Notes under the pieces: generated by a model
The model's input: the letters and a program-made list of their open reading frames with translations, nothing else
Told to the model about the DNA's origin: nothing
Database searches by the model: none
Position numbers and translations under genes: made by a program
Source: HKCCE3408 sp039183205
GTDB taxonomy: Bacteria; Pseudomonadota; Alphaproteobacteria; Rhodobacterales; Rhodobacteraceae
Direction of reading: 5' to 3'
Assembly: GCA_039183205.1 (NCBI GenBank)
Contig: JBCDBR010000014.1
Span: 1 to 64,000 of the forward strand
DNA: 64,000 nt
Shown: positions 26,212 through 34,013 of the stretch, piece by piece
Numbering within the stretch: position 1 is the first letter of the stretch
Layout of the letters: each line of letters begins with the position of its first letter

Positions 26212-26943
26212 ATGGCATCGATCTGGGAATATGCGAACCCGCGCAAATTCATGACCACGTCCGAAGTGGTCCTGCCATGGACCGTGGGCATCGCCGCGAT
26301 TGCCACGATCGGGGGGCTGATTTGGGGGTTCTTTTTCACGCCCGACGATTTCCGCCAGGGCGCCACCGTCAAGATCATTTATCTCCATGTGCCGACTGCC
26401 GTGATGGCCATCAATGCCTGGCTGATGATGCTGGTCGCCTCGCTGATTTGGCTAATCCGGCGCCATCATGTCAGCGCGCTTGCCGCCAAGGCCGCCGCAC
26501 CTGTGGGAGCATTTTTCACCGCGATTGCGCTTTTTACCGGGGCGGTTTGGGGTCAACCGATCTGGGGCACATGGTGGGAATGGGATCCGCGACTGACGTC
26601 GTTTCTGATCCTATTTCTGTTCTACCTTGGCTATATCGCGATGTGGGAGGCGGTCGAAAACCCCGATACGGCGGCGGATCTGACCACGATCTTGTGCATC
26701 GTGGGCTCGGTCTTTGCGATCATCTCCCGCTATGCACTCGACTTTTGGAACCAAGGCCTGCACCAAGATCGCTTTGCACTTTTCGATGGTGAAAGCGATG
26801 TATCGCCTGTATTCGCCTGGCCGCTGGTAACCTGCCTCACGGGTTTTGGGTTCCTGTTCGTGGCCCTGGTTCTCTACCGCACCCGGACAGAGATCCGCGC
26901 CCGCCGGCTGCATGCGCTTCTGGCGCAAGAAAGGCTCAGTTGA
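26212..26943 (+). CDS. ccmC: Haem handling protein CcmC
   Basis: 243 residues from the ATG in MASIWEYANPRKF; an upstream ATG at 26104 lies inside ccmB. Six helices with the periplasmic tryptophan-rich WGTWWEWDPRLT motif that holds haem, and haem-ligand histidines in IIYLHVPTAV and after the WWD motif. CcmC loads haem on CcmE. Overlaps ccmD by 1 nt (TGATG). Confidence 0.96.
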   Translation: MASIWEYANPRKFMTTSEVVLPWTVGIAAIATIGGLIWGFFFTPDDFRQGATVKIIYLHVPTAVMAINAWLMMLVASLIWLIRRHHVSALAAKAAAPVGAFFTAIALFTGAVWGQPIWGTWWEWDPRLTSFLILFLFYLGYIAMWEAVENPDTAADLTTILCIVGSVFAIISRYALDFWNQGLHQDRFALFDGESDVSPVFAWPLVTCLTGFGFLFVALVLYRTRTEIRARRLHALLAQERLS

Positions 26944-27095
26944 TGCCCGATCTTGGCCCCTACACATTCGAGGTCCTGCTGGCCTATGGCGGCGCGCTCG
27001 GCATGCTCTTTGTTCTTTTGGCGCTGTCGATTTGGCGATCCCGACGGACGCAACGCCGCCTCACGGAGGTCGAAGAGCGCCGGGGGCGGCTGTGA
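26943..27095 (+). CDS. ccmD: Haem exporter protein CcmD
   Basis: 50 residues. Starts MPDLGPYTFEVLLAYGGAL, has one helix (about residues 11-31) and then a basic tail SRRTQRRLTEVEER. This is the small tethering subunit that helps release CcmE from CcmABC. Start and stop overlap both neighbours (TGATG and GTGA), as in the hel operon of R. capsulatus. Confidence 0.93.
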   Translation: MPDLGPYTFEVLLAYGGALGMLFVLLALSIWRSRRTQRRLTEVEERRGRL

Positions 27096-27679
27096 GGTTC
27101 AATTGGCTCATGCTGATCCCGCTTTTTGCCACGGCGGGGTTTTTCGCCCTTGCCGGAATGCGCCTGGCCTCAAATGCCGACGATCTTCAACATGGCGTCG
27201 ATACCGCGTCTTTGCCGTCCGCCCAGGAGGGCCAATTGGCGCCAGAACTGGATCTGTCCCCACTCGGCCAAACCGCGTTGCTGGTCCAAGACGATCTCGC
27301 GATCGGGGAATTGGTGGTCGTGAACTTCTGGGCGTCCTGGTGCCCGCCCTGCCGGGCCGAACATCCGACCCTGACCGCGCTGGCGGAGGCCGGCGTGCCG
27401 CTTTATGGCGTCAATTACCGCGACCGGGTCGACCAGGCGCTCTCGTTTCTTGATGAATTGGGCAATCCCTATGCGCGGCTGGGCCGAGATGAGCTGGCCC
27501 ATAACGGCCGCGATTGGGGCGTGGTGGCGATGCCAGAGACCTATTTCATCGATGGCAACGGCACGGTGGTCCTGCATTTCCGCGGCCCCGTTCTTGCCCG
27601 CAGCCTCGATCAACAGATCAGGCCTGCGCTCGCCGCGGCGGGCTTCATCTTGCCCGATCTCAGCGGGGCTGGCGGCTAA
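27092..27679 (+). CDS. ccmG: Thiol:disulfide interchange protein CcmG/DsbE (HelX)
   Basis: 195 residues from a GTG that overlaps the ccmD stop. A signal anchor covers residues ~5-22. The thioredoxin motif NFWASWCPPC places the redox pair at Cys84 and Cys87, GVNYRD is the CcmG-type insertion, and MPETYFIDGNG holds the cis-proline loop. It reduces apocytochrome c cysteines (or CcmH) before haem attachment. Confidence 0.95.
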   Translation: MRFNWLMLIPLFATAGFFALAGMRLASNADDLQHGVDTASLPSAQEGQLAPELDLSPLGQTALLVQDDLAIGELVVVNFWASWCPPCRAEHPTLTALAEAGVPLYGVNYRDRVDQALSFLDELGNPYARLGRDELAHNGRDWGVVAMPETYFIDGNGTVVLHFRGPVLARSLDQQIRPALAAAGFILPDLSGAGG

Positions 27680-27785
27680 AGACCTGCGGGATGGCGGGTG
27701 GGGCGATGCCCGCAAGGGCGAGCGGCCCCGACATCCTGCTGCATGCCGCGCGCATCTCGACACAGCGAGGAACGGCCGATAGATT

Positions 27786-28673
27786 TTGGCCAAGGGTTTC
27801 AAAGGCTATCTGATCTTGCGTCCTCTCTTATCCACACTCCTCATCTTCGCCATTGCCACGCCTCTGGCCGCGCAGGACGCCTTGGATGATTTTGAATGGA
27901 CCCAAGTGCAATTCACGCCCTTTGAGCCCAGCGATATGGGCTTGGCACTCCTTTTCGGTCTGCCACAAAGCGATTGGATCCTCCTCCATGCTAGCTGTCT
28001 GTCGCCCGCGCCCGGACAATCGACGATCCGCGCCAGCGTCTCCGCCGATCCCGGCACGGCCATCGAAGGCCAACCGGTCTGGGTGGAATTTGACGGTCTT
28101 ACGAACGCTCTACCGGTCATTGGCGGCCAGGCTGTCGGCATCGGTGCCGAGATCGGTATCACCGGCGCGATGATCGAGACGGACACAAACGGGCCATTGT
28201 GGGACCATCTGGCAACAACCGATACAATCCGCTACCGGATCCGCGGCCAGCAAAACTGGGTCGAGCTTCCCGGCGCACCGGACGAAATCACGGCCTTCCG
28301 ATCGAATTGCCTCAGCCTGTCCGGGGCCGCGCCGCGCACCCCACCAGCCGCGTCAGAACCTGGCCCGACACACGTCCCAACTTGCGCCGATCTTCCCGGC
28401 CTCGTCTCCACCGAAACCGGCGACGCGCAAGAGATTGCCGTCATAAACGACAGCGCATTCACGGCTCGGGTGATTTGGCTCGACCCGACCGGCAACCAGA
28501 TCGATGTCGGCGTGCTTGCACCCGGTCAAACAGCGTCGCTTGGCAGCGATAAGGGGCATATTTGGGTGATCGCGAATGCGGCCGGCGTATGCCAATCCGT
28601 GCATGAGGCGCGCGCACCGGAGATACGGATCGCCGATCCGGCCGACAATGCGGCCACATCACCGGAAAACTAG
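27786..28673 (+). CDS. Secreted protein with C-terminal VHL-beta-like domain
   Basis: Up to 295 residues from TTG; a second TTG at 27816 with AAAGG upstream is an equally good start. The signal peptide is LLSTLLIFAIATPLAAQ. Residues ~35-175 are of unknown fold with two cysteines (71 and 175) that may pair. Residues ~216-275 read EIAVINDSAFTARVIWLDP, then VLAPGQTASLGSDKGHIWVI, matching the order in the VHL tumour-suppressor beta domain (FxNxS..VxxxWLDxxG..LxPG..xxSYxGHxWxxxxxxG). Function unknown; presumably periplasmic or exported. Confidence 0.7.
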   Translation: MAKGFKGYLILRPLLSTLLIFAIATPLAAQDALDDFEWTQVQFTPFEPSDMGLALLFGLPQSDWILLHASCLSPAPGQSTIRASVSADPGTAIEGQPVWVEFDGLTNALPVIGGQAVGIGAEIGITGAMIETDTNGPLWDHLATTDTIRYRIRGQQNWVELPGAPDEITAFRSNCLSLSGAAPRTPPAASEPGPTHVPTCADLPGLVSTETGDAQEIAVINDSAFTARVIWLDPTGNQIDVGVLAPGQTASLGSDKGHIWVIANAAGVCQSVHEARAPEIRIADPADNAATSPEN

Positions 28674-28685
28674 GCACTTCCGGCG

Positions 28686-29087
28686 CTAATCGCTACCGCT
28701 GACCCGACTGGCCTTCTTGCGCACAAGCACGCTGCGCAAATCGTGCATCGCCAACAACAGCGCGTCGGTCGTCTCATCCAGCGCGTCCGTACTGGCCCGC
28801 GATTGCGCCCATTGCGCGGTCAAATTCAGCTGCTCAATGCAGGTCGTGGGAATGGCAGCATCGCGGCGGGCCAGCACCTGCTGACGGTCATCAAGCCAGG
28901 CTGCAATTGCGGCGCGATCGGCATCGGTCAAGCTGACCTCACCATGCGCACGGATATTTCCGTTCTTGGCGTTGACCGCCGCAATCTCCGTCATTTCAAG
29001 GCGTTTGTGGCGGGTCTCGGATTCGACCCGAAACACCGCCGCGCCATTGTCACGAATGCGAAAATAGTATTCCGGAATTTCGGCCAT
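28686..29087 (-). CDS. Conserved hypothetical protein
   Basis: 133 residues without signal peptide or membrane segments. The start MAEIPEYYFRIRDNGAAVFRV is beta-rich; the rest is helical with ALDETTDALLLAMHDLRSVLVRKKA. No family name recognised. Convergent with the VHL-domain gene. Confidence 0.65.
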   Translation of the reverse strand: MAEIPEYYFRIRDNGAAVFRVESETRHKRLEMTEIAAVNAKNGNIRAHGEVSLTDADRAAIAAWLDDRQQVLARRDAAIPTTCIEQLNLTAQWAQSRASTDALDETTDALLLAMHDLRSVLVRKKASRVSGSD

Positions 29088-29134
29088 GGCCCCCCTCTTT
29101 GTCGGGGCAGCCTAGTGGAGGCGCGCCGAAAAAG

Positions 29135-29761
29135 TCAAAGCTTGCGCGCCACGATGTATTGGTTCCGCCCGCCGGTGGGATAACTGTCGCTTTCGATCAC
29201 CTCAAATCCGGCCTGGGCGATCATCGCCTCCAAAGCGTCGGGGCTAAATTTGCGTAAATACGGCGCCTTCCCGATCCATTGCATGACGCTGATGACCAAG
29301 GATATCGGGCCAAGACGCCCTTTAAGGCACGGCGATTTCGAGATAAAGAGCCCGCCCGGCCGCAGATGCGCCGCGATCCTGTCCAACTGGCTTTCCAAAT
29401 CGGGCAGCAAATGCAGCAGATTGAAGGCCAGGATCGTGTCAAAAGGACCCGTGCCCAAGGCCGGATTGCCTAACGCGCCCTCAACGACCGTCAGCCCCGG
29501 GATCGACGCTGCAAAGGCCTTGTCGCGCCCGATCGCGGTCATGCCCGCAGAATAATCGCTTGAGATATATTGCGCGACCATTGGCGCCAGGCGCAACGCG
29601 GTCGAGGATGTGCCCGCACCCAGTTCCAAAACGGTGTCTTCGGACGATAAATACGTCTGGGTACGCTGCAGCGTGGCCTCATAAGCCGCCGGATCGGCAA
29701 TGGCCTGGCGCGCATAGCGCTGCGAGAGTTTGGACCAGAATTCAGGTTTGGTTTGCGTCAT
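29135..29761 (-). CDS. Class I SAM-dependent methyltransferase
   Basis: 208 residues from the ATG in MTQTKPEFWSKLSQRYAR, with GGAAAG 9 nt upstream (an alternative ATG three codons earlier exists). Motif I is VLELGAGTSSTALRL (about residues 43-57), followed by FDTILAFNLLHLLPD and HLRPGGLFISKSPC, so it is a Rossmann methyltransferase of the type acting on small molecules. Divergent from a LysR regulator, which may control it. Confidence 0.85.
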   Translation of the reverse strand: MTQTKPEFWSKLSQRYARQAIADPAAYEATLQRTQTYLSSEDTVLELGAGTSSTALRLAPMVAQYISSDYSAGMTAIGRDKAFAASIPGLTVVEGALGNPALGTGPFDTILAFNLLHLLPDLESQLDRIAAHLRPGGLFISKSPCLKGRLGPISLVISVMQWIGKAPYLRKFSPDALEAMIAQAGFEVIESDSYPTGGRNQYIVARKL

Positions 29762-29821
29762 CGTTATCATTCTTTCCGCCGCATCTGTTTTGCATCTGAG
29801 GGCCTCATATGACGGGACCAC

Positions 29822-29868
29822 TGCAAATGTAATTGCATATTTTCACATCAGATATATGCATATTTGCA
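29822..29868. promoter_or_regulatory. AT-rich inverted-repeat operator candidate between methyltransferase and LysR gene
   Basis: The 106-nt gap holds TGCAA-N6-TTGCA at 29822-29837, TGCATAT at 29834-29840, ATATGCA at 29854-29860 and ATTTGCA at 29862-29868. These TGCA-centred arms form nested inverted repeats in an unusually AT-rich patch. This layout is what a LysR-type regulator with a divergently transcribed target would need. It overlaps the LysR start codon. Confidence 0.5.
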
Positions 29869-30782
29869 TGAATTGGAACGCGCTGCACGTCGACTGGAAC
29901 CATCTGCGTGCGTTTCTCGCAACCGCCGAAGAAGGCTCGCTTTCGGCGGCGGCGCGTGCGCTCGGCCAGACCCAGCCCACCCTTGGCCGCCAGGTTGCGG
30001 CACTTGAGCACAGCCTGGGCGTGACACTGTTTGAACGCCTCGGCCGAAGGCTCGCGCTGACCGAAGCCGGTCGCGCGCTTTTGGCCCATGTGCGCGCCAT
30101 GGGCCACGCGGCCGAACATGTCGCGTTGACCGCGGCGGGGCAAAGCGATGCCGTGGCGGGCAAGGTTCGCATTTCGGCCTCCGATGCGGTCTGCGCTTAT
30201 CAATTGCCCAACATCTTGTTGGGTCTGCGCGCTGCTGCGCCCAGCATCGAATTGCAGATCGTCGCGGATAACCAGATCTCCGACATCCTTCGGCGCGAAG
30301 CGGACATCGCTATTCGACATGTCGCGCCAAACGAGCCCGAATTGATCGCCCGACGTCTGCCGAACGGATATGGACGGTTCTATGCCGCAACCTCATGGCT
30401 CGCGAAAAACCGGCCGCCGCGCAAAATCGCAGATCTGGCCGAAGCGGCCTTGGTCGGCGCGGATCGGGCTGAGGTGATGCAACAGCAATTGGCCAAACGC
30501 GGGGTCGACGTGGCGCCGCTTTTCACCCCGATCTGGTCGCGGAACGGCACCGCGATGTGGGAATTGGTCAAGGCTGGGCATGGATTGGGGCTGATGTCGG
30601 ATGCAATCGCGGCAGAAACGCCGGGGGTCCAGGCCATCGATATCGACGGGATCGACGGGATCGAGATCCCGACCTGGCTGATAACCCACCGCGAATTGCG
30701 CACAGCACGGCGCATTCGCGTGGTCTTCGATTATTTGGCCACGACCTTTACCGCCAAGCCTCATGCCGCACCCGCGACCTAG
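29868..30782 (+). CDS. LysR family transcriptional regulator
   Basis: 304 residues from MNWNALHVDWNHLRAFLATA. The winged helix-turn-helix covers ~residues 9-67 (EEGSLSAAARALGQTQPTLGRQVAALE), and the effector domain follows (KVRISASDAVCAYQLPNIL). No ribosome site precedes the ATG, so the mRNA may be leaderless or the site weak. Divergent from the methyltransferase and likely its autoregulated controller. Confidence 0.88.
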   Translation: MNWNALHVDWNHLRAFLATAEEGSLSAAARALGQTQPTLGRQVAALEHSLGVTLFERLGRRLALTEAGRALLAHVRAMGHAAEHVALTAAGQSDAVAGKVRISASDAVCAYQLPNILLGLRAAAPSIELQIVADNQISDILRREADIAIRHVAPNEPELIARRLPNGYGRFYAATSWLAKNRPPRKIADLAEAALVGADRAEVMQQQLAKRGVDVAPLFTPIWSRNGTAMWELVKAGHGLGLMSDAIAAETPGVQAIDIDGIDGIEIPTWLITHRELRTARRIRVVFDYLATTFTAKPHAAPAT

Positions 30783-30849
30783 TGGCGATGCCGGGCCATT
30801 GTTCCTTGGCGTGTGTCGCTGACCCGCGGATGCCGCGCGTCGCCGACGG

Positions 30850-30867
30850 CCCCCGCGCATGCGGGGG
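30850..30867. terminator. Perfect hairpin between convergent genes
   Basis: CCCCCGC-GCAT-GCGGGGG is a perfect 7-bp GC stem between the LysR stop (30782) and the aminotransferase stop (30891). It could stop transcription in both directions, although no T-run follows. Confidence 0.4.
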
Positions 30868-30890
30868 CACCGAGGCGGCGCGCGCCCCGG

Positions 30891-32093
30891 TCAACGCAGC
30901 CCGGCGCAGAACCTCTGGATACGTGTCATAGCTTCGTCCAGCAACGCATCCGAGGTCGCATAGCTGATGCGGAAATTCGGACTGAGCCCAAAGGCGCCGC
31001 CAAAGACCACCGCCACGCCCTCTTCTTCCAACAGCGCTGTGGCAAAGGCCTCATCATCGGCGATGACCGCGCCGCCGGCGCTTGTCTTGCCCAGGCAACC
31101 CGAAATGGACGGATAGACGTAAAACGCCCCGTCGGGCCGCGCGCAACTGATGCCATCGGCGGCGTTGAGCGCGGCCACGACACGATCCCTGCGCCGCTTA
31201 AAGGCTTCGGTGAACGCGTCCAGAAAATCCATCGGGCCGGTCAGCGCCGCCACTGCGGCCCACTGGCTGATCGAACAGGGGTTCGAGGTCGATTGCGATT
31301 GGACCTTTCGCATCGCGGCGATCAGCGTCTTTGGACCGCCAGCATAGCCGATGCGCCACCCTGTCATCGAAAAGGCCTTGGAGACTCCATTGGTGGTCAA
31401 TGTACGGTCGTAGAGCCCGGGCTCGATCTGCGCCGGGGTCGCGAAGACAAAACCGTCATAGACCAGGTGTTCATACATATCATCCGACATGATCCAAACA
31501 TGCCGATGACGCATCAGCACATCGGTCAGACCGCGCAGCGCGTCGCCGTCATAGCCCGCGCCGGTCGGATTTGACGGCGAATTGAAGATCAGCCATTTGG
31601 TCCGGGGCGTAATCGCCGCTTCAAGCGCCTCCGGCGTGATGCGAAAGCCGTTCTCCATCGCCCCTTCGACGATGACAGGTGTGCCTCCGGCCAATTTCAC
31701 CATATCGGGATAGCTGACCCAATAGGGCGCCGGAATGATCACCTCATCGCCGGGATTGAGCGTCGCCATCAGCGCATTGTACAAAACCTGCTTGCCACCG
31801 GAGGAGACACTGATCTGGCTCGGCTCATACGTGAGCCCGTTTTCACGCGCAAATTTGTCGATAATCGCGGCCTTCAGCTCCGGGATACCATCAACAATCG
31901 TGTATTTCGTCTTGCCCGCATCGATCGCGGCACGCGCGGCGTCCTTGATATGGTCGGGCGTGTCGAAATCAGGCTCACCCGCGCCCAGCCCGATCACATC
32001 GGCGCCGTTTGCCTTCAATTCTGCGGCCAAATTCGACACAGCGATTGTGGGCGACGGCTTTACCCGATCCAAGGTCGCGGACAGAAAGGTCAT
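30891..32093 (-). CDS. aspC: Aspartate/prephenate-type aminotransferase (fold type I, class Ib)
   Basis: 400 residues from MTFLSATLDRVKPSPTIAVS; the longer frame upstream is rejected because the class starts here. It shows GAGEPDFDTPDHI, the pyridoxal-lysine motif NGVSKAFSMTGWRIGYAGG and the Arg-containing end FRISYATSD. It transfers amino groups between aspartate (or prephenate) and 2-oxoglutarate. Gene symbol given by family resemblance. Confidence 0.9.
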   Translation of the reverse strand: MTFLSATLDRVKPSPTIAVSNLAAELKANGADVIGLGAGEPDFDTPDHIKDAARAAIDAGKTKYTIVDGIPELKAAIIDKFARENGLTYEPSQISVSSGGKQVLYNALMATLNPGDEVIIPAPYWVSYPDMVKLAGGTPVIVEGAMENGFRITPEALEAAITPRTKWLIFNSPSNPTGAGYDGDALRGLTDVLMRHRHVWIMSDDMYEHLVYDGFVFATPAQIEPGLYDRTLTTNGVSKAFSMTGWRIGYAGGPKTLIAAMRKVQSQSTSNPCSISQWAAVAALTGPMDFLDAFTEAFKRRRDRVVAALNAADGISCARPDGAFYVYPSISGCLGKTSAGGAVIADDEAFATALLEEEGVAVVFGGAFGLSPNFRISYATSDALLDEAMTRIQRFCAGLR

Positions 32094-32186
32094 AGGTGGC
32101 GGGCTCCGGGGCTGAGACAGTTTACATCGTTCCGCCTGAGCCATAGGCTTGGCTGATGCGCGGGGCAAGGCAAGGACAGCAAAAAC

Positions 32187-32576
32187 ATGACGGAAATGGC
32201 ATGGTTCACGGACGAGAATTCGACCTTTGGCGATCGGCTGGCAGCCGCGCGGGATAGCGCAGGCCTTAGCCAAAGCGAACTTGCCCGCCGCGCCGGCGTC
32301 CGGGTCAGCTCAATCCGGTCTTGGGAAAACGATCAAAGCGAGCCGCGGGCCAATACGCTGCAACGCGTGTCCGGGATCCTAGGGGTCTCTTTGATGTGGC
32401 TTTTGGCCGGCGAAGGCGACGGCGTGCTGAGCGTCGTCGAAGAAACCCCCGATGATCTCCGCGACGTCTTGTTGGAGATCCGCGCATTGCGCACCGATCA
32501 TGCCCGCATCGCAGAGCGCTTGGGCCGGCTCGAAAAACGCCTGCGCCTGTCTATGAGCCCGCGCGAGGATGCATGA
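32187..32576 (+). CDS. XRE family helix-turn-helix regulator
   Basis: 129 residues. The HTH is at about residues 14-70 (RLAAARDSAGLSQSELARRAGVRVSSIRSWE), followed by SEPRANTLQRVSGILGVS and a C-terminal coiled-coil-like helix (LLEIRALRTDHARIAERLGRLEKRL) that may dimerise. The stop overlaps the sdhE start by 4 nt, linking the two. Confidence 0.85.
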   Translation: MTEMAWFTDENSTFGDRLAAARDSAGLSQSELARRAGVRVSSIRSWENDQSEPRANTLQRVSGILGVSLMWLLAGEGDGVLSVVEETPDDLRDVLLEIRALRTDHARIAERLGRLEKRLRLSMSPREDA

Positions 32577-32845
32577 CCGAAACGCCTGAGATCCGGCGCA
32601 AGCGCCTCTATATGCGCGCCACGCATCGCGGGATCAAAGAAATGGACATCATTATGGGCCATTGGGCCCGGGTGCGACTCGGCGCCGCAGACGCGGATTT
32701 GCTCGCAATTTTCGAAGAGCTCCTCGAAGAAAATGATCAAGACCTCTACCAATGGGTCTCTCAACAGGCGGTTCCACCCCTTAAATACAAGGGGATTGTG
32801 GCCGATCTGCGGGATTTAATGGACAAACGCAAAGACTTCGCGTGA
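32573..32845 (+). CDS. sdhE: FAD assembly factor SdhE
   Basis: 90 residues with the conserved RGxxE motif (HRGIKEMD, Arg19-Gly20-x2-Glu23) and acidic LLEENDQDLYQWV. SdhE promotes covalent flavinylation of SdhA in succinate dehydrogenase. Its overlap with an XRE regulator is unusual for a housekeeping assembly factor. Confidence 0.92.
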   Translation: MTETPEIRRKRLYMRATHRGIKEMDIIMGHWARVRLGAADADLLAIFEELLEENDQDLYQWVSQQAVPPLKYKGIVADLRDLMDKRKDFA

Positions 32846-32908
32846 AATTAACGCTATCTTGGGATTTTGCGGGCTAAGACGGCGCCGAGCGACTTTACGG
32901 AGCCGATT

Positions 32909-33406
32909 ATGAGTTTGCACGCCCCCCTTCAGGACGGGACCCGCCATGGCATGATTGCGGGCTACCTGGATACTCTCGCAATGGTGGAACGGCTGCATCG
33001 TCTCCTCCTCGACGTCATCAAGGATGAATTTGAACGGCTCGGCATGCTCGATATCAACGCCGTCCAAGCGCTTTTGTTGTTCAATATTGGTGACAACGAG
33101 GTCACCGCGGGTGAGCTCAAAAGCCGCGGCTATTATCAGGGCTCCAACGTGTCCTACAATCTCAAGAAACTGGTTGAGATGGGGTACATGCACCACCAAA
33201 GGTGCGAGATTGACCGCCGGTCCGTGCGGGTTCGGCTGACCGATAAAGGCCGCCAGGTGCGCGATGTGGTGAACGAACTATTCGCCCGCCATGCCGAAGG
33301 CCTGGAAAACAAGGGCGCAATGTCGACCGACGGTATGGACCAAGTCAACCACTTGCTCAAACGCGTCGAACGGTACTGGTCCGAACAGATCCGCTACATT
33401 TACTGA
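32909..33406 (+). CDS. MarR/LdtR-type winged-helix transcriptional regulator
   Basis: 165 residues from the ATG with GGAG 8 nt upstream. The winged helix reads VTAGELKSRGYYQGSNVSYNLKKLVEMGYM, then a beta-wing (RRSVRVRLTDKGRQV). In Sinorhizobium and Liberibacter the LdtR homologue controls an L,D-transpeptidase and stress genes; the target here is not visible. Convergent with the DUF6314 gene, overlapping its stop by 7 nt. Confidence 0.85.
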   Translation: MSLHAPLQDGTRHGMIAGYLDTLAMVERLHRLLLDVIKDEFERLGMLDINAVQALLLFNIGDNEVTAGELKSRGYYQGSNVSYNLKKLVEMGYMHHQRCEIDRRSVRVRLTDKGRQVRDVVNELFARHAEGLENKGAMSTDGMDQVNHLLKRVERYWSEQIRYIY

Positions 33407-33831
33407 TCCGGGCGAAAGTGGCTCTCGATCACCAGGTCCTTTCGCGGCCCGGTGACGGTCCAAATGCTTCGCCAACGCGGCCAGTCCGAAAAGTCATAAG
33501 CCACATCGTAAAGATCCGGCGGGCAGTTATGCCGCGCAGCCGGCGCGGCTTGGCTAAAATCGTGAAATGGTCGGCCATCGTCAAAGCTTACAACAAATCG
33601 CTCCCCGATCTGGCGCCAATGATAGACGCGATCCGCGCGCATCGGCGCTGCATCGCCAAACCGCAGCTGGCCTGTCTCCCGTTGGATCAAACCGCCATCG
33701 GGCCGCACTTGCCACATCGCGTGACCCGACAAGACCCCCGACACCCCTGCCCGACAATCGGCAATCTGGCGCGCAAGTCGCCAGGTGCCGACAAAATCGG
33801 CAAGCGTCAGCCGCACCGCAGCACAGCCCAT
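33400..33831 (-). CDS. DUF6314 family protein
   Basis: About 143 residues, starting at an ATG or at a GTG five codons later (VRLTLADFVGTWRLAR). The rest (QRETGQLRFGD, RVYHWRQIGERFVVSFDDGRPFHDF, HNCPPDLYDVAYDFSDWPRW) is typical of DUF6314, a small lipocalin-like beta-barrel family of unknown function. Confidence 0.75.
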   Translation of the reverse strand: MGCAAVRLTLADFVGTWRLARQIADCRAGVSGVLSGHAMWQVRPDGGLIQRETGQLRFGDAAPMRADRVYHWRQIGERFVVSFDDGRPFHDFSQAAPAARHNCPPDLYDVAYDFSDWPRWRSIWTVTGPRKDLVIESHFRPDQ

Positions 33832-33840
33832 ACGGGTGCG

Positions 33841-33858
33841 CGAGGGGCCTGCCCCTCG
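33841..33858. repeat. Perfect palindromic hairpin
   Basis: CGAGGGGC-CT-GCCCCTCG, an 8-bp GC stem with a 2-nt loop just upstream of the DUF6314 gene start. It could be a stalled-transcription or regulatory element, or chance in GC-rich DNA. Confidence 0.3.
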
Positions 33859-34013
33859 CAAAGGCTATGCGCCGCCTGAGCAGACGCGCCAAGGATCGCC
33901 CCATCGGGGCGTGACGCGGCGCGTTGCGCCATCCTCGCGCCGATCGCGTCACCTTGCTTGTCCCGGTCCGCACCACGGCGTAAGACACCGCGACACCGAC
34001 GCGAAGGCCCGCC

